DNA of 64,000 nt, taken from the NCBI RefSeq assembly GCF_012641475.1, contig NZ_JABAIL010000006.1, positions 425,292 through 489,291 of the forward strand. Reading direction: 5' to 3'. Source of the DNA: Flammeovirga agarivorans (GTDB taxonomy: Bacteria; Bacteroidota; Bacteroidia; Cytophagales; Flammeovirgaceae). How positions within the stretch are numbered: the stretch's first letter is position 1; every line of letters starts with the position of its first letter. Made by a program: the position numbers and the translations under genes. Below are positions 21,601 through 29,489 of this stretch, one piece after another. Under the pieces are notes generated by a model. That model saw nothing but the letters and a program-made list of their open reading frames with translations. It made no database searches and had not been told where the DNA came from.

Positions 21601-23208
21601 CATTCCTGCAGTTGTTTGTTTTGCTTCAACTACATTTGATTTATTACCATTAAAGTCCACAGCAGTTACCTTTACAGTATATTCAGTACTCAATGTTAGG
21701 TCACTGAAAGATGTCGATAACTCTGTTGTTGAGATTGGTGTTTCATCGTTCAATTGCACTTCATAATGACCGAACAATACCGCATCTGTAGCTGCCGTCC
21801 AAGAAACATCAAAACTAGTTTCTGTAACTGTTGAGAAAGCAATATTACTTGGATCTGTTGGTGGAGTATTATCCGTTAACACTTCATCTACAGTAATAGA
21901 ACCATCTAACTGATAGGCACCCGCATCAATTTTATTATTTTCAACTTTTCTGACTTTGCCTAATTGATCCTCTAACAATGAGTGTTCATCACTTCCAGAT
22001 AATAACGTTGCATCTGCAAAGTCTACAGGTAATGCATCATCAGCAAAAGTAAATACACCATTTACAGCATCATATGTTAAAGTAAGAACAGGAATATTAT
22101 CATTTGTAGCCGATTCTACTGTACCATAAATAGATGAATCATCTATTGAAGTATTCACATTGTCAGTATCCTCGATAATGGCCAAATCATTTTTAATGAT
22201 AGCTCCAAATATAGAAGACTTAATAGTGATTTTAGCAGCATCGTTCATTGATAAATCAGAGATTACTTCTCCATTAGCAAATGACTTGTTACCATAAATA
22301 ATACTGTTCTCTATAAGGTATGTTGATGTTGTACTATTCAACATTAATCCACCTGAGTTCCCAGAATTTCCATCTGTTTTATTATCAGAAATTGTTATAT
22401 TCTCAAGCTCGATGGTTGCTGCACCTGTACTAATATCGTTTAATACACCTCCAGACTTTGTACAAGAGTTATTATAAAAAGTACTATTAATTACTTTAAA
22501 GCTTTTTGCATTAGTGTCTGTAGCATGGTCTTTAAAAAGTAGATTAAATACTCCACCATGATTTCCTACAACATTATTTGTAAATAAGCATTCAGATAAA
22601 GTAATATCAACAGGTAGATCTGATTCTGCATAAATAACACCACCATTAGAGCTTGCTAAAGTATTGTTATTAAATACACAAGACTCAAAAACAACAGTAC
22701 CTTGTTGAATTGAAAATACACCACCATGTTTTGTAGATGTATGTCCTTCAAATACACAATCTTTAAAAGTTAAGATACCTGTAGTTTTTACCAAGAATCC
22801 ACCACCTTGTTGATAACCAGTACCAAAATATCCGTTACCATTTTTGAATGTGATGTTCTCCACTGTTAAGTAAGTACCATCACCTGTATGGGTATAATTA
22901 AAGATCTTATTGTTAATAGTACCGTCTGCTAATTTTGCATCAATAATAGCATTGTTTTGCCCTTTGATGTTTAATCTCTTAGAGACCCCAAAAGCACTTG
23001 GATGATAAATAACACCAGCAGTACCATCAACGATAATTACATCATCATGAGATGTTAATAAAAATGCGGCATTTAAATCTGCGACTGCATTTTCTAGCGA
23101 AGTTCCATCATTACCATTATCTCCCCCTGCAGAAACATAAATGTCTTTAGCAAAGGTGAGATGAGCAAAAAGTATGAAGAAATAAAAGAGTTGTATTTTT
23201 TTGTTCAT
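15670..23208 (-). CDS. Giant T9SS-exported protein: four units of beta-helix (choice-of-anchor Q-like) plus paired FnIII domains
   Basis: This 2512-residue protein has a signal peptide MNKKIQLFYFFILFAHLTFA. It holds four homologous units of about 600 residues, starting near residues 21, 624, 1224 and 1834. Each opens with IYV-x4-G-NDG (for example KDIYVSAGGDNGNDG) and continues as a right-handed beta-helix with recurring GG-A/V-I and FxxNT motifs. The helix part ends in a RKVxxxxIDxGAYQLDG stretch, and two fibronectin III domains follow. The last ~75 residues (FNAFPNPSTDLMTVKV, then GVYVLRI) are a type A T9SS sorting domain. The fold is shared by polysaccharide lyases, Pmp-like adhesins and 'choice-of-anchor Q' proteins; no catalytic signature could be picked out. 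A 4-unit TTAAT array lies 184 nt upstream. Likely role: surface glycan binding or depolymerisation (inferred). Confidence 0.85.
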   Translation of the reverse strand: MNKKIQLFYFFILFAHLTFAKDIYVSAGGDNGNDGTSLENAVADLNAAFLLTSHDDVIIVDGTAGVIYHPSAFGVSKRLNIKGQNNAIIDAKLADGTINNKIFNYTHTGDGTYLTVENITFKNGNGYFGTGYQQGGGFLVKTTGILTFKDCVFEGHTSTKHGGVFSIQQGTVVFESCVFNNNTLASSNGGVIYAESDLPVDITLSECLFTNNVVGNHGGVFNLLFKDHATDTNAKSFKVINSTFYNNSCTKSGGVLNDISTGAATIELENITISDNKTDGNSGNSGGLMLNSTTSTYLIENSIIYGNKSFANGEVISDLSMNDAAKITIKSSIFGAIIKNDLAIIEDTDNVNTSIDDSSIYGTVESATNDNIPVLTLTYDAVNGVFTFADDALPVDFADATLLSGSDEHSLLEDQLGKVRKVENNKIDAGAYQLDGSITVDEVLTDNTPPTDPSNIAFSTVTETSFDVSWTAATDAVLFGHYEVQLNDETPISTTELSTSFSDLTLSTEYTVKVTAVDFNGNKSNVVEAKQTTAGMITPVIPTDLAVANVTSVSAVVSWQSTEPSGLTYVVIEGTNEYETSELTYTLEGLIPATEYSITVKSKNENDEISEASTTLTFTTSSYVPKTIYVKAGDDAGNDGLSPEAPVATIISAYNKAEDGDVIEVDGTIVYDTSIGIKKNITIRGVNNATLDAQDALKFFNFDKSEEDSYLNLENITFKGSNGKYNGGNAQVGGAMLLNSPGKVKISGCTFEGNTTSLNGGVIAFQNGELDIIKSVFKNNTISSAEGSTASGSVLHVSSTAKSVKLNIDQSVFRENTSLKHGGVINVETNASGNRFDISIQNSTIYGNQTATAGGVIFLGNTGVGTLDLTNVTITNNSTLANGGNCGGIRSINEDAVVTINNSIIYGNWSNFGQSTQVMSDVSTNDYTNFTVNHSIIGALVSSNTLSGVEYVNGTVSGSTASDVPELTLEAINDDNVVAFASDAIAANFGSASYLSAAPANGTFLVDQLDNVRKVKEGKIDVGAYQVDAKVNVEDALNDNVVPSDVTNIVFSEVEYSSFVVTWDASTDNTDVDYYKVQLGEEDQISVFGLTYKFEELEAETAYEVKVIAVDIAGNMSNVVSNTTTTAEAPVSFPTPVLPTNVMVSDISQTEATVTWDDPAVEGLSFEVKVGDDIFETTELTYTLEGLTANTDYEVSVLSKNENDEKSSETELVSFKTLEEVAQEEKTLYVSTSGDDGQDGLSLETALATLNKAVELSNPKDKIIIDGTVSQTQVAAIVHELEIVGQNNATIDAGNTTKILTYSDVTEGTSLVIENVRFINANGDNNGVAEVGGAIQMSSVGELKLVNCSFENNTSAKPAGTLIIQNGVVNIYGTSFINNKADLQENSEGELVGSNAGAILVNSGANEVFLNVYESYFKGNSSTNHGGAITMEGTANNNNVYIKNSTISENSTVNAGGAIFIGNNVPGSLVLENVTLTKNETTNNSGNGAGIRVVSGVVTLQINNSILAHNLSSVGKAEEIYSDISLKPNPNISVNSSIISSVLEGDAYGTFTADDNVLFGKLSGSTLTDEPTLVINDINDDGVVTFAADALPVGFAKSDLATKADDHNLLVDQLGFVRAVKNGRIDCGAYQLDGKYDLATVLNDSEAPSAVANLSISESNVTSLTASWEAATDNLDIAFYELMLNDGTPTFADGSSTSYTFEDLTAETGYTVKVIAHDYAGNTSSAEEVSGETEEVPDDLPIPVVPTNVVVSTITQNSAVVTWDDPAVEGLSFRVLIGDDTYDADNNSVTIDGLSPNTEYTLTVVSLNAANELSESSDEVMFTTLEEQTGEEGDQKDIYVSSTGNNDNDGLTLENAVADLVTAYNLAVDGDRIIIDGTVNHNSYFAFVKRLEVIGQNNATLDASNSTKFFGYTDKNDGASLKLENITFVNGNSMIPGDGGAVGQLGGAILINSSGEVEINNCTFSNNTTTKGGGALAIQSGTVNIIGSTFVGNETVVDGDFSPNGGAILINSGAGDCNVNIYQTLIKDNVSVSHGGGIIIEGVTNNNKVFIQNSTLYNNVTTNAGGAIFIAGKDVGKLTVENSTLTKNYTLNNTGNAAGIRSVNLEYEVLVNNSIIYNNMSFYNSGNELMSDISFKVGVVAEINSSILGSVVESNNNAMFTGDGRTQYGTIVGSTLSNVPSLTLYDIDDRGVVGFDEDALPVGFAKVEFYTKDENSQYMADQLDNLRLSQEGRIDCGAYQLDGSINVSDLENDSQAPTDPANVTVTSVSTKSITLEWDISTDDVAVSHYLVSINDEEPISVLENEYTFTGLSELTTYTMTVQAVDYVDNKSEVITITQQTDGLKEPLLPTDIEVTEITASTAKVSWTVADTKGLTFVVSLQGEWFETEESSIELTGLDNDREYSVTVFSRNEDGETSEESEAVFFTTLAENVISSLDPSQIQFNAFPNPSTDLMTVKVGLSNYNVEVYDLSGRKVYTIDNVDQECTLQLKTGVYVLRILSKEYTLTKRVVFN
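15920..23148 (-). repeat. Four tandem ~1.8-kb coding repeats
   Basis: The four beta-helix/FnIII units of the giant protein span roughly 23148-21336, 21335-19536, 19535-17706 and 17705-15920 on the minus strand. They share the same domain order and near-constant length, but the DNA has diverged, so the duplication is old. Confidence 0.75.
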
Positions 23209-23380
23209 TGTTGTTTACTAATAAAGTAAAGTTATGTAATCATTTCATTTTGTAATAAATACTCTACAAGTAAAAAATTAGAGTATTAATAATAATCTGT
23301 TGATACTAGATCAACCGCTAGAGAATAGATGTTTTTTCATTTCAACTTAATCAATAAGTAAGAATTCAAAATTGATATCA

Positions 23381-23435
23381 TGAAGTACGTAGATATCGAT
23401 AACAGTATTCTAATGGTGAATTAATTAAGTATTAA
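23381..23435 (-). promoter_or_regulatory. 11-bp-phased TTAAT operator array upstream of the giant beta-helix gene
   Basis: Read on the minus strand, four units of 11 bp (23435-23425, 23424-23414, 23413-23403, 23402-23392) begin TTAAT, TTAAT, TTAGA and TTATC. A weak -7-like TACTTCA (23387-23381) starts 15 nt after the start of the last unit. The array is 184 nt from the ATG. Confidence 0.55.
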
Positions 23436-24073
23436 TTAGTGTGTATGTGGTTGATTATCATTAATTTAAATGAATATTATTAATCAATTATTTGACTTTA
23501 ATCTATTTCCTATTATTTGATAATTTCATGTTTTTTTGTGTTGTTTATACTAATAGAGTCAGAATTACTTCGACTCCATAATTAATGGTTTCTTAATCTA
23601 TTATTATCATCCGTTAGAATCTTAAAAGAGATCTGATTTTCAGTTGTTTCAAGGATCTAATATGATGCATTGCTCTTCTATATGTTAGACCTTTACAAGG
23701 TCATATTCTAAACATAAGACCTTAAAGTACTTTCTTAGTTTAGGTTGGTATCTATATGTGTTTCTGTAACATCTTTTACTGGTTCTTCTTACTCGTATAG
23801 TTTCCTAATTAGATCTCACACTGTAAGATTACAAGAGATATAAAGCTATATGAAAATAATAGAACTCAATGATAACAGTATAGCAATTCAGTTAAGGGTA
23901 TTTAAAGCCTTTCCCAACTACTCATCCAGTTATTCTACCTATTTAAAAAGAAGCAGTATCTGAATTTTAGTTATTTATTTTTTCTTGAATTAGTAGAATT
24001 TGGAATGGTGAGTTTTAGCTATTTCTAATGAAAGAGTATGTTCCAAAAATGAAGATTACTGTGCTGTAAGAAC

Positions 24074-24108
24074 AGCAGAAGTGGGCTTCTTAAGCTCCCA
24101 CTTCTGCT
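24074..24108 (-). terminator. Hairpin downstream of the regulator gene
   Basis: Twelve perfectly paired bases (AGCAGAAGTGGG at 24074-24085 and its complement at 24097-24108) enclose an 11-nt loop, 70 nt after the stop of the regulator. A strong T-run is missing, so it is a probable but not certain terminator. Confidence 0.55.
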
Positions 24109-24177
24109 AACTTATAGAAGATGCTCCTCTTCAAATAAATCAACATTTAATGATCTACTATTTCATTAATTTATATG

Positions 24178-26802
24178 TTATATCTGATTTGAAGTAAGGT
24201 CAGATTTAAGAAATTCATTGTAGTCTAAATCAAACTTCTCATTGTATAAAAGAGAATATTCTTGTTCAAACTTTTCGAATGTATCTTTTGCCATACTATG
24301 CATACCTTGAGAGGTATATATCTGACATTTAATATGAATTGCTTCTTCATTTAATGCATCATACTTCAAGATTAAGTCACTAATTTTTAGCTTATCTTTT
24401 ACCGTTAATGATAACGTCTCACTTGTTAAATAGTTATATAATTTTTCAATGATCCCATTAGTTATTTGGGCCATCATCTCTTCAATCCATGAATAGTCTG
24501 TTCCGTAAAGTAACTTACCATTTTTAAGGATTTTTGTTATTTCTTTAAGGTTTTCAATCGATTGATCTTTTTCCAACAATACCTTTAGTTCAAAGAGTGG
24601 AAACGTTACAGTTTGGTCAAATTCTAAGTTCCAGAAATCTCCAGTTTTTACCAACTTGATATTACCAATCAGTTTAAATAACTGTTTTAACTTAGCAATA
24701 TTTACACTTCTATTATTTCTTGCTTTTTTCAAAGGCATGTCATTCCAGAATACATCCGTCATTTGTTCGACAGTTACTCCCCTTCCATTATGGAATTGTG
24801 ACAAACTTATCAATAAGAAAATTTGCTTTATTAATGGTGTAAACTTATTTGAAATATCTTTACCGTTCTGATCTATAATTCGGAAACCACCAAAGAAGTT
24901 TATTACAGATGTCATCTTATTATCCTCCATAAAGTCTTCTGCCTCAACTTCTTCTAATTCTTCAGTAACTGCTGGAATACTTTCTTGAATTACTTTTTCT
25001 TCTGGTTTCTTAACTTCTTGTGGTTTGTCTTGAACAGGAACTTCATTTGTTTTTGTATTTCTACTAACGAAAAGCTTAATTAGAATAAACGAAATCACTA
25101 GTACAAAAGCTCCTATTAAGTAATATATCCAATCTATTTGATCATTTTCTGCTGTTACAACCTCTTTCTCAATAATGTTTGAATACGTGTTTCCTGTAAC
25201 ATCTAAAGCAAATAAATTAAGCTCTGTTTTCTTTCCTTTACGGTTTAGAATAATAGCATAAAGTCTTTGGTACTCCTTGTCATATTTTAATTGAACCGTT
25301 GTTTGAGTATCATTGAATTCGAATGGAATTGTATTCGCAATTGTTTTTACACTCAAAGATTCAATATCAAAGAGTTTTAACTTTAAAATATTTTTATGCA
25401 CATGATTATCGTAAGTCAGTGCTAAAAATTGATGCTTAAGCGTATCAACAATAATATTTCTTGAAACTATATACGATTCATCTGTTGTTTCCCAAGTCGC
25501 AATCTTTTTTGTGGTTCTAGTGTTTTCATCGAAATCGAAAAGATCATAATTGTTTTGTGGATGAGCAATTTGCTTTCCTGAAATACTACCATAACCACCA
25601 AAAATATATTGGTGCCCTGAAGTGGCTTGACCAATACCAGAAAAATATCTAGGTGAGATGATATCTCCTTTAAAATTTATCTCTTTATAAGAAGACTCAT
25701 TTAAGTCCACTTTAGAAAGTATTCCAGAATATTCATAGTTCCCATAACCTCCGAATATATATAATTCTGAATTCTTTTTATTCACCCAACTCATATGCTG
25801 GATGGTACTCTTTTTATGTGGAAAATGAATATTAGCCTTAACCAATTGTTTACTCTTAAGATTGAATTTGAAAAATTCATCTTTAAAAAGATTATAAAGA
25901 ATTACTTCATCTTTTTGGCTTTCGACTACTCTTATGTTAGGATCGTTAAAAAATGGATAGTTCCCCGTTAAAATATATTCTGCCTTTTCTTGATACATAC
26001 CCTTTCTGTAGAGTGTATCGTTATTCATAAAATAGTAATCTGAATTCTCTTCATCAAAGTAAAATAAAGACCCATCAATTCTTCTTGATCCTATTTTCTC
26101 CCATTTTGATTGTACCTCATGTAACCAAATACCATTGTTGACAATCCCATTATACGCTTCTCCTTGATTACAATTTACTACAGTCCCTGCTTTTTCATTT
26201 AACGGCCACTGTAATTGTAAGTCATCCAGTTGAATTTCGATGTTTCTCAATGTAACGGGTGCTACATCATGTACCTTAAAATATGGGTTATTATTTGCCC
26301 CAAAGTAATATTTTAAGTTTGTAAATTTTTGTATTTCAGGTAAGGTCAAAGTCTTACTCTGATCACCGATTGATAAGGTTAATTGATTGTTAGTAATGTC
26401 TACCTCCAAAACCAATGTAGTCCATTCATTTAAAGCACTTTCTTGGTCTTCAAAGTTAAATTGAATGGGAGTAATATCATGATCATATATTAAACTAAAG
26501 TTATAGTTATCAGGATTATTATAGTTATAAACTATATCAATATTTCTATGGCTACTATCTATCATTCTCAAGATATAGCCAAAATAATGTTTTCTTGTTT
26601 TATTAAACAGAATATCAGTAGTTAACACCATTCTTTCTTCAGCATTAACTTTTGCTCCTTCAAGAAGAATTAACGATGTACGACTTTCCAAGTCATGATC
26701 ATGACTTTTAAATTTTATCCCACCTTTGTATTGTGCAAATAAATTAAAAGTAACAAGTAATATTGAAATTGTAGTTATTAAAAAGTACTTCATCACTGGC
26801 AA
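24178..26802 (-). CDS. Membrane-spanning one-component regulator: LamG-like/Kelch sensor, TM helix, winged helix plus BTAD-like domain
   Basis: This 874-residue protein has an N-terminal signal peptide ending at LFAQ (about residue 24). A concanavalin-like beta domain (about 25-205) comes next, then a Kelch-type propeller (about 230-540) with LYIFGGYGNY and YIFGGYGSI blades. One membrane helix follows at about 556-578 (WIYYLIGAFVLVISFILIKL), and then a Lys/Glu-rich linker. From about residue 628 (INFFGGFRIID) the C-terminus resembles the OmpR/SARP-type winged helix: LTVEQ-like TVEQMTDVFWND, then RSVNIAKLKQLF. An all-helical BTAD-like stretch completes the protein. The signal peptide plus single TM puts the sensor outside the cytoplasm and the DNA-binding part inside, with no kinase or receiver domain. 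It lies between the SusCD operon and the giant beta-helix gene and is the only transcription factor in the window. It is the natural candidate for reading the 11-bp TTAAT arrays (inferred). Confidence 0.8.
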   Translation of the reverse strand: MPVMKYFLITTISILLVTFNLFAQYKGGIKFKSHDHDLESRTSLILLEGAKVNAEERMVLTTDILFNKTRKHYFGYILRMIDSSHRNIDIVYNYNNPDNYNFSLIYDHDITPIQFNFEDQESALNEWTTLVLEVDITNNQLTLSIGDQSKTLTLPEIQKFTNLKYYFGANNNPYFKVHDVAPVTLRNIEIQLDDLQLQWPLNEKAGTVVNCNQGEAYNGIVNNGIWLHEVQSKWEKIGSRRIDGSLFYFDEENSDYYFMNNDTLYRKGMYQEKAEYILTGNYPFFNDPNIRVVESQKDEVILYNLFKDEFFKFNLKSKQLVKANIHFPHKKSTIQHMSWVNKKNSELYIFGGYGNYEYSGILSKVDLNESSYKEINFKGDIISPRYFSGIGQATSGHQYIFGGYGSISGKQIAHPQNNYDLFDFDENTRTTKKIATWETTDESYIVSRNIIVDTLKHQFLALTYDNHVHKNILKLKLFDIESLSVKTIANTIPFEFNDTQTTVQLKYDKEYQRLYAIILNRKGKKTELNLFALDVTGNTYSNIIEKEVVTAENDQIDWIYYLIGAFVLVISFILIKLFVSRNTKTNEVPVQDKPQEVKKPEEKVIQESIPAVTEELEEVEAEDFMEDNKMTSVINFFGGFRIIDQNGKDISNKFTPLIKQIFLLISLSQFHNGRGVTVEQMTDVFWNDMPLKKARNNRSVNIAKLKQLFKLIGNIKLVKTGDFWNLEFDQTVTFPLFELKVLLEKDQSIENLKEITKILKNGKLLYGTDYSWIEEMMAQITNGIIEKLYNYLTSETLSLTVKDKLKISDLILKYDALNEEAIHIKCQIYTSQGMHSMAKDTFEKFEQEYSLLYNEKFDLDYNEFLKSDLTSNQI

Positions 26803-27179
26803 AAAGTATAAAGCGAAGGTTTATTAATCGATGTCTAGCTCAAAAATATATACAATCTTCAAATAAAAGAGAGTACAAAAAATCATTTATCAAAGTAACA
26901 GTAAAGCAATCTATTCTGTGTTTTTGATTATTTTAACTTACTAAAATCAAACATCTTACACAAAATTATTACCTAATATGATAACAATAAAGGTAAATGT
27001 GTGTTCATATTTGGTAAATATGAAACCTTTTTATAAGATTTTGTGCTTACACTAATCAATTTAGAACGGAATTTTTATAATTCTAATAACTCTATGTGCT
27101 GTGTTTATATGTAAATAATGCCGCAAAACCTACCATTATTATGACTACTTTTTATAGGTTTTGCGACATCAGAAATTTA
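26803..27179. other. 377-nt intergenic region between regulator and GH92 gene
   Basis: No reading frame is visible. Next to the GH92 stop lies an 11-bp inverted repeat (27122-27132 and 27155-27165, core CGCAAAACCTA) with a 22-nt loop, a possible end of the susC-GH92 transcript. Upstream of the regulator, on the minus strand, a good -7-like TATTTTTG is present about 50 nt before the ATG, but no phased TTAAT array. The regulator gene therefore appears not to use the operator it is proposed to bind. Confidence 0.5.
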
Positions 27180-29489
27180 TTATTTTTTAGAAAGGTTCAA
27201 ATTCTCTTTAAAAGCATTTACATTCGGTTCACTTGTCATAAAGAATTCTAATTTCTTACCGCTTAAAATATCTTTATGATCAATAAATGGCTCATTCAAT
27301 TGAACACCGTCTAAAAGTACTTTGTCAATATACTTGTTACTATAGCTATTATTATGAGCTACAATTTCAAAAGTGTTACCATTTTCTAATTTTACTTCAA
27401 CTTCATCGAACAATGGTCGACCTACAGTATATGTTGTCTCACCAGGGCTCATTGGGTAGAATCCCATACTACTCATAATAAACCAAGCAGACATCTGACC
27501 ACAATCTTCATTACCTATAATTCCTTCAGGAGTTGCAGAATAGTGGTTTTGTAATAAGTAGTCTGCCATGTACTGAGTTTTGTGTTCAGCACCAACATAA
27601 TTATACATATACGCAATATGATGACTAGGTTCGTTACCATGAGCATATTGTCCAATCATACCCGAGATATCATTACTTACATCTTCACCTACTAAATTAG
27701 AACTTGTCATAAACAATGTGTCTAATTTTTCCTCCATCAATTCTTTACTACCAATAAGATTTGCTAACCCATCGATATCATGTGGTACATACCAACTCCA
27801 TTGGTAAGCATTACCTTCGGTATAGTCATCCTTACGGTGTCTACTAAATCTTGGGTTAAATGGTTCTCTCCATCCACCAGTACTTAGCTTTCCTCTCATG
27901 AAACCTTCTTCAGAATCGTAGTATTGTTTGTATCTCTTAGATCTTTCAAGATACTCCTTGTATACTTTCTCATCTCCTAGTTCTTTTGCAAGTAGTGCGA
28001 TACAATAATCATTATATGCATACTCTAATGCTTTTGACACTGATTCATTTTCAAGATCTGCTGGGATATACCCTAAAGAATCGTTGTATAATTTAGCATT
28101 AGGCATTAGCTTCTCTCTAACTGATTCAGTATGAGCCACAAATTTTAAGTCTCTTGAGAACGTACTTGTTTCCAACATCGCTTTGTAAGCTTTATTGATA
28201 TCAAAATTACGATCTCCTTTTCTGTATGCATCAACAATTACGGGTACTGCATGATAACCTGTCATTGTTCCTGTGTAGTTACCCGCTAACTCCCATTTTG
28301 GTAAGATACCACCTTCATCATACTTACGTAATAATGTTTGGATATACTTTTCATTCTGAGAAGGCTCAATAATTGTCATTAATGGGTGTAATGTTCTGTA
28401 AGTGTCCCATAACGAGAATACTGTATATGAATCGTAATTATCATCTCTTTTTATTTTCCCATCAATAGTTCTATATCTATGATCTGCATCAGAATAGTTC
28501 ATAGGAGAAATAAAAGAGTGGTATAGTGATGTATAGAAAATTTCCTTTTGTTCTTCACTCTTACCTTTAATGTCTATTGTTGATAACTTATCCGACCATA
28601 AAGCTTCAGCTTTTTCTTTCTGAGCATAAAAATCCCAATCTTCAATACCTGAGAAAAGGTTATTTTTAGCACCTTCAATATCAACATTACTGATACCTAC
28701 CTTCACTTTTACCTTTTCCCCCTTGTCTGTACTGAAACTTAATAATGCTTTCGCATTTTTCCCTTCATATACATTTCCTTCAATAAGCTTGTCGTTACCG
28801 AAAACCGAAGCTTTAAAAGGTTTGTCAAACTTTGCATAGAAATAGATATAATGCTCATTCGCCCAACCTTTTGTGTATTTCATACCTGCAATTTCCGTAT
28901 CACTGATAACTCTAATCTCATGTTTAGGGCTTCTGTGCATATGGATGGTTGGAGAAAGGTCTACAATAACACCTGCTTCTTCAGCCTCTGGGAAAGTATA
29001 CTGATGAAAACCTACTCTTGGTGATGCCGTTAACTCTACATCGATATCATAATCTTGTAATTTGACATTGTAATACCCTGGTGATGCACTTTCTTGTTCA
29101 TGAGAAAAACGTGATCGATATCCAGAATCTGGAGCTTCAGGAAGCCCTTGAGATAATTTTGCTTTTCCCGTAAAAGGCATCATCAATACGTCTCCCATAT
29201 CTCCGATACCAGTACCTGATAAGTGAGTATGTGAAAAACCAACGATAGAAGAGTCTTCATAATAATAACCTCCACAAGCATCCCATCCTTCGAATCTAGT
29301 ATCAGGACTTAATTGTACCATACCATTGGGTGTTGTTGCACCTGGGAAAGTATGTCCATGAAAGCCAGTTCCAATAAATGGGTCCACATAATCCATTGCA
29401 GCGGATATGTTTTTGTCTTTAGTTTCTTCTGTTAACTTTTGGCAACCTAAAGCACCAATAAGTAACACACCTAATAGTTTCTTTTTCAT
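27180..29489 (-). CDS. GH92 family lipoprotein, exo-alpha-mannosidase type
   Basis: This 769-residue protein has a lipoprotein signal MKKKLLGVLLIGALGC (Cys16). The GH92 N-terminal beta-sandwich starts at DYVDPFIGTGFHGHTFPGAT, followed by PNGMVQLSPD and SHTHLSGTGIGD. The (alpha/alpha)6 barrel includes FSLWDTYRTLHPLMT and the hallmark GNEDCGQMSAW near residue 660, whose Glu is the general acid in characterised members. Family members are calcium-dependent alpha-mannosidases acting on 1,2-, 1,3-, 1,4- or 1,6-linked mannose, including some phosphorylated or substituted mannans. Subtype cannot be fixed from sequence alone. Its start codon directly abuts the stop codon of the GH99-like gene, so it is the last gene of the susC-susD-GH99-like-GH92 operon. 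Confidence 0.95.
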   Translation of the reverse strand: MKKKLLGVLLIGALGCQKLTEETKDKNISAAMDYVDPFIGTGFHGHTFPGATTPNGMVQLSPDTRFEGWDACGGYYYEDSSIVGFSHTHLSGTGIGDMGDVLMMPFTGKAKLSQGLPEAPDSGYRSRFSHEQESASPGYYNVKLQDYDIDVELTASPRVGFHQYTFPEAEEAGVIVDLSPTIHMHRSPKHEIRVISDTEIAGMKYTKGWANEHYIYFYAKFDKPFKASVFGNDKLIEGNVYEGKNAKALLSFSTDKGEKVKVKVGISNVDIEGAKNNLFSGIEDWDFYAQKEKAEALWSDKLSTIDIKGKSEEQKEIFYTSLYHSFISPMNYSDADHRYRTIDGKIKRDDNYDSYTVFSLWDTYRTLHPLMTIIEPSQNEKYIQTLLRKYDEGGILPKWELAGNYTGTMTGYHAVPVIVDAYRKGDRNFDINKAYKAMLETSTFSRDLKFVAHTESVREKLMPNAKLYNDSLGYIPADLENESVSKALEYAYNDYCIALLAKELGDEKVYKEYLERSKRYKQYYDSEEGFMRGKLSTGGWREPFNPRFSRHRKDDYTEGNAYQWSWYVPHDIDGLANLIGSKELMEEKLDTLFMTSSNLVGEDVSNDISGMIGQYAHGNEPSHHIAYMYNYVGAEHKTQYMADYLLQNHYSATPEGIIGNEDCGQMSAWFIMSSMGFYPMSPGETTYTVGRPLFDEVEVKLENGNTFEIVAHNNSYSNKYIDKVLLDGVQLNEPFIDHKDILSGKKLEFFMTSEPNVNAFKENLNLSKK

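Larger units (their letters stand above)
23209..24177. other. 969-nt intergenic region upstream of the giant beta-helix gene
   Basis: No credible reading frame is present on either strand. The region holds the 11-bp-phased TTAAT array at 23392-23435, a small palindrome (GACCTT and AAGGTC around 23690-23704), and a hairpin at 24074-24108 that probably ends the regulator transcript. It is unusually long for this window, so a small RNA or long 5' leader is possible; nothing else was recognised. Confidence 0.6.

Noticed and set aside
15670..23208. CRISPR-like or satellite repeat suggested by the periodic low-complexity look of the region
   Set aside because: The periodicity is coding: Asn/Thr/Gly-rich beta-helix turns in one uninterrupted minus-strand frame, with no short identical repeats and spacers.
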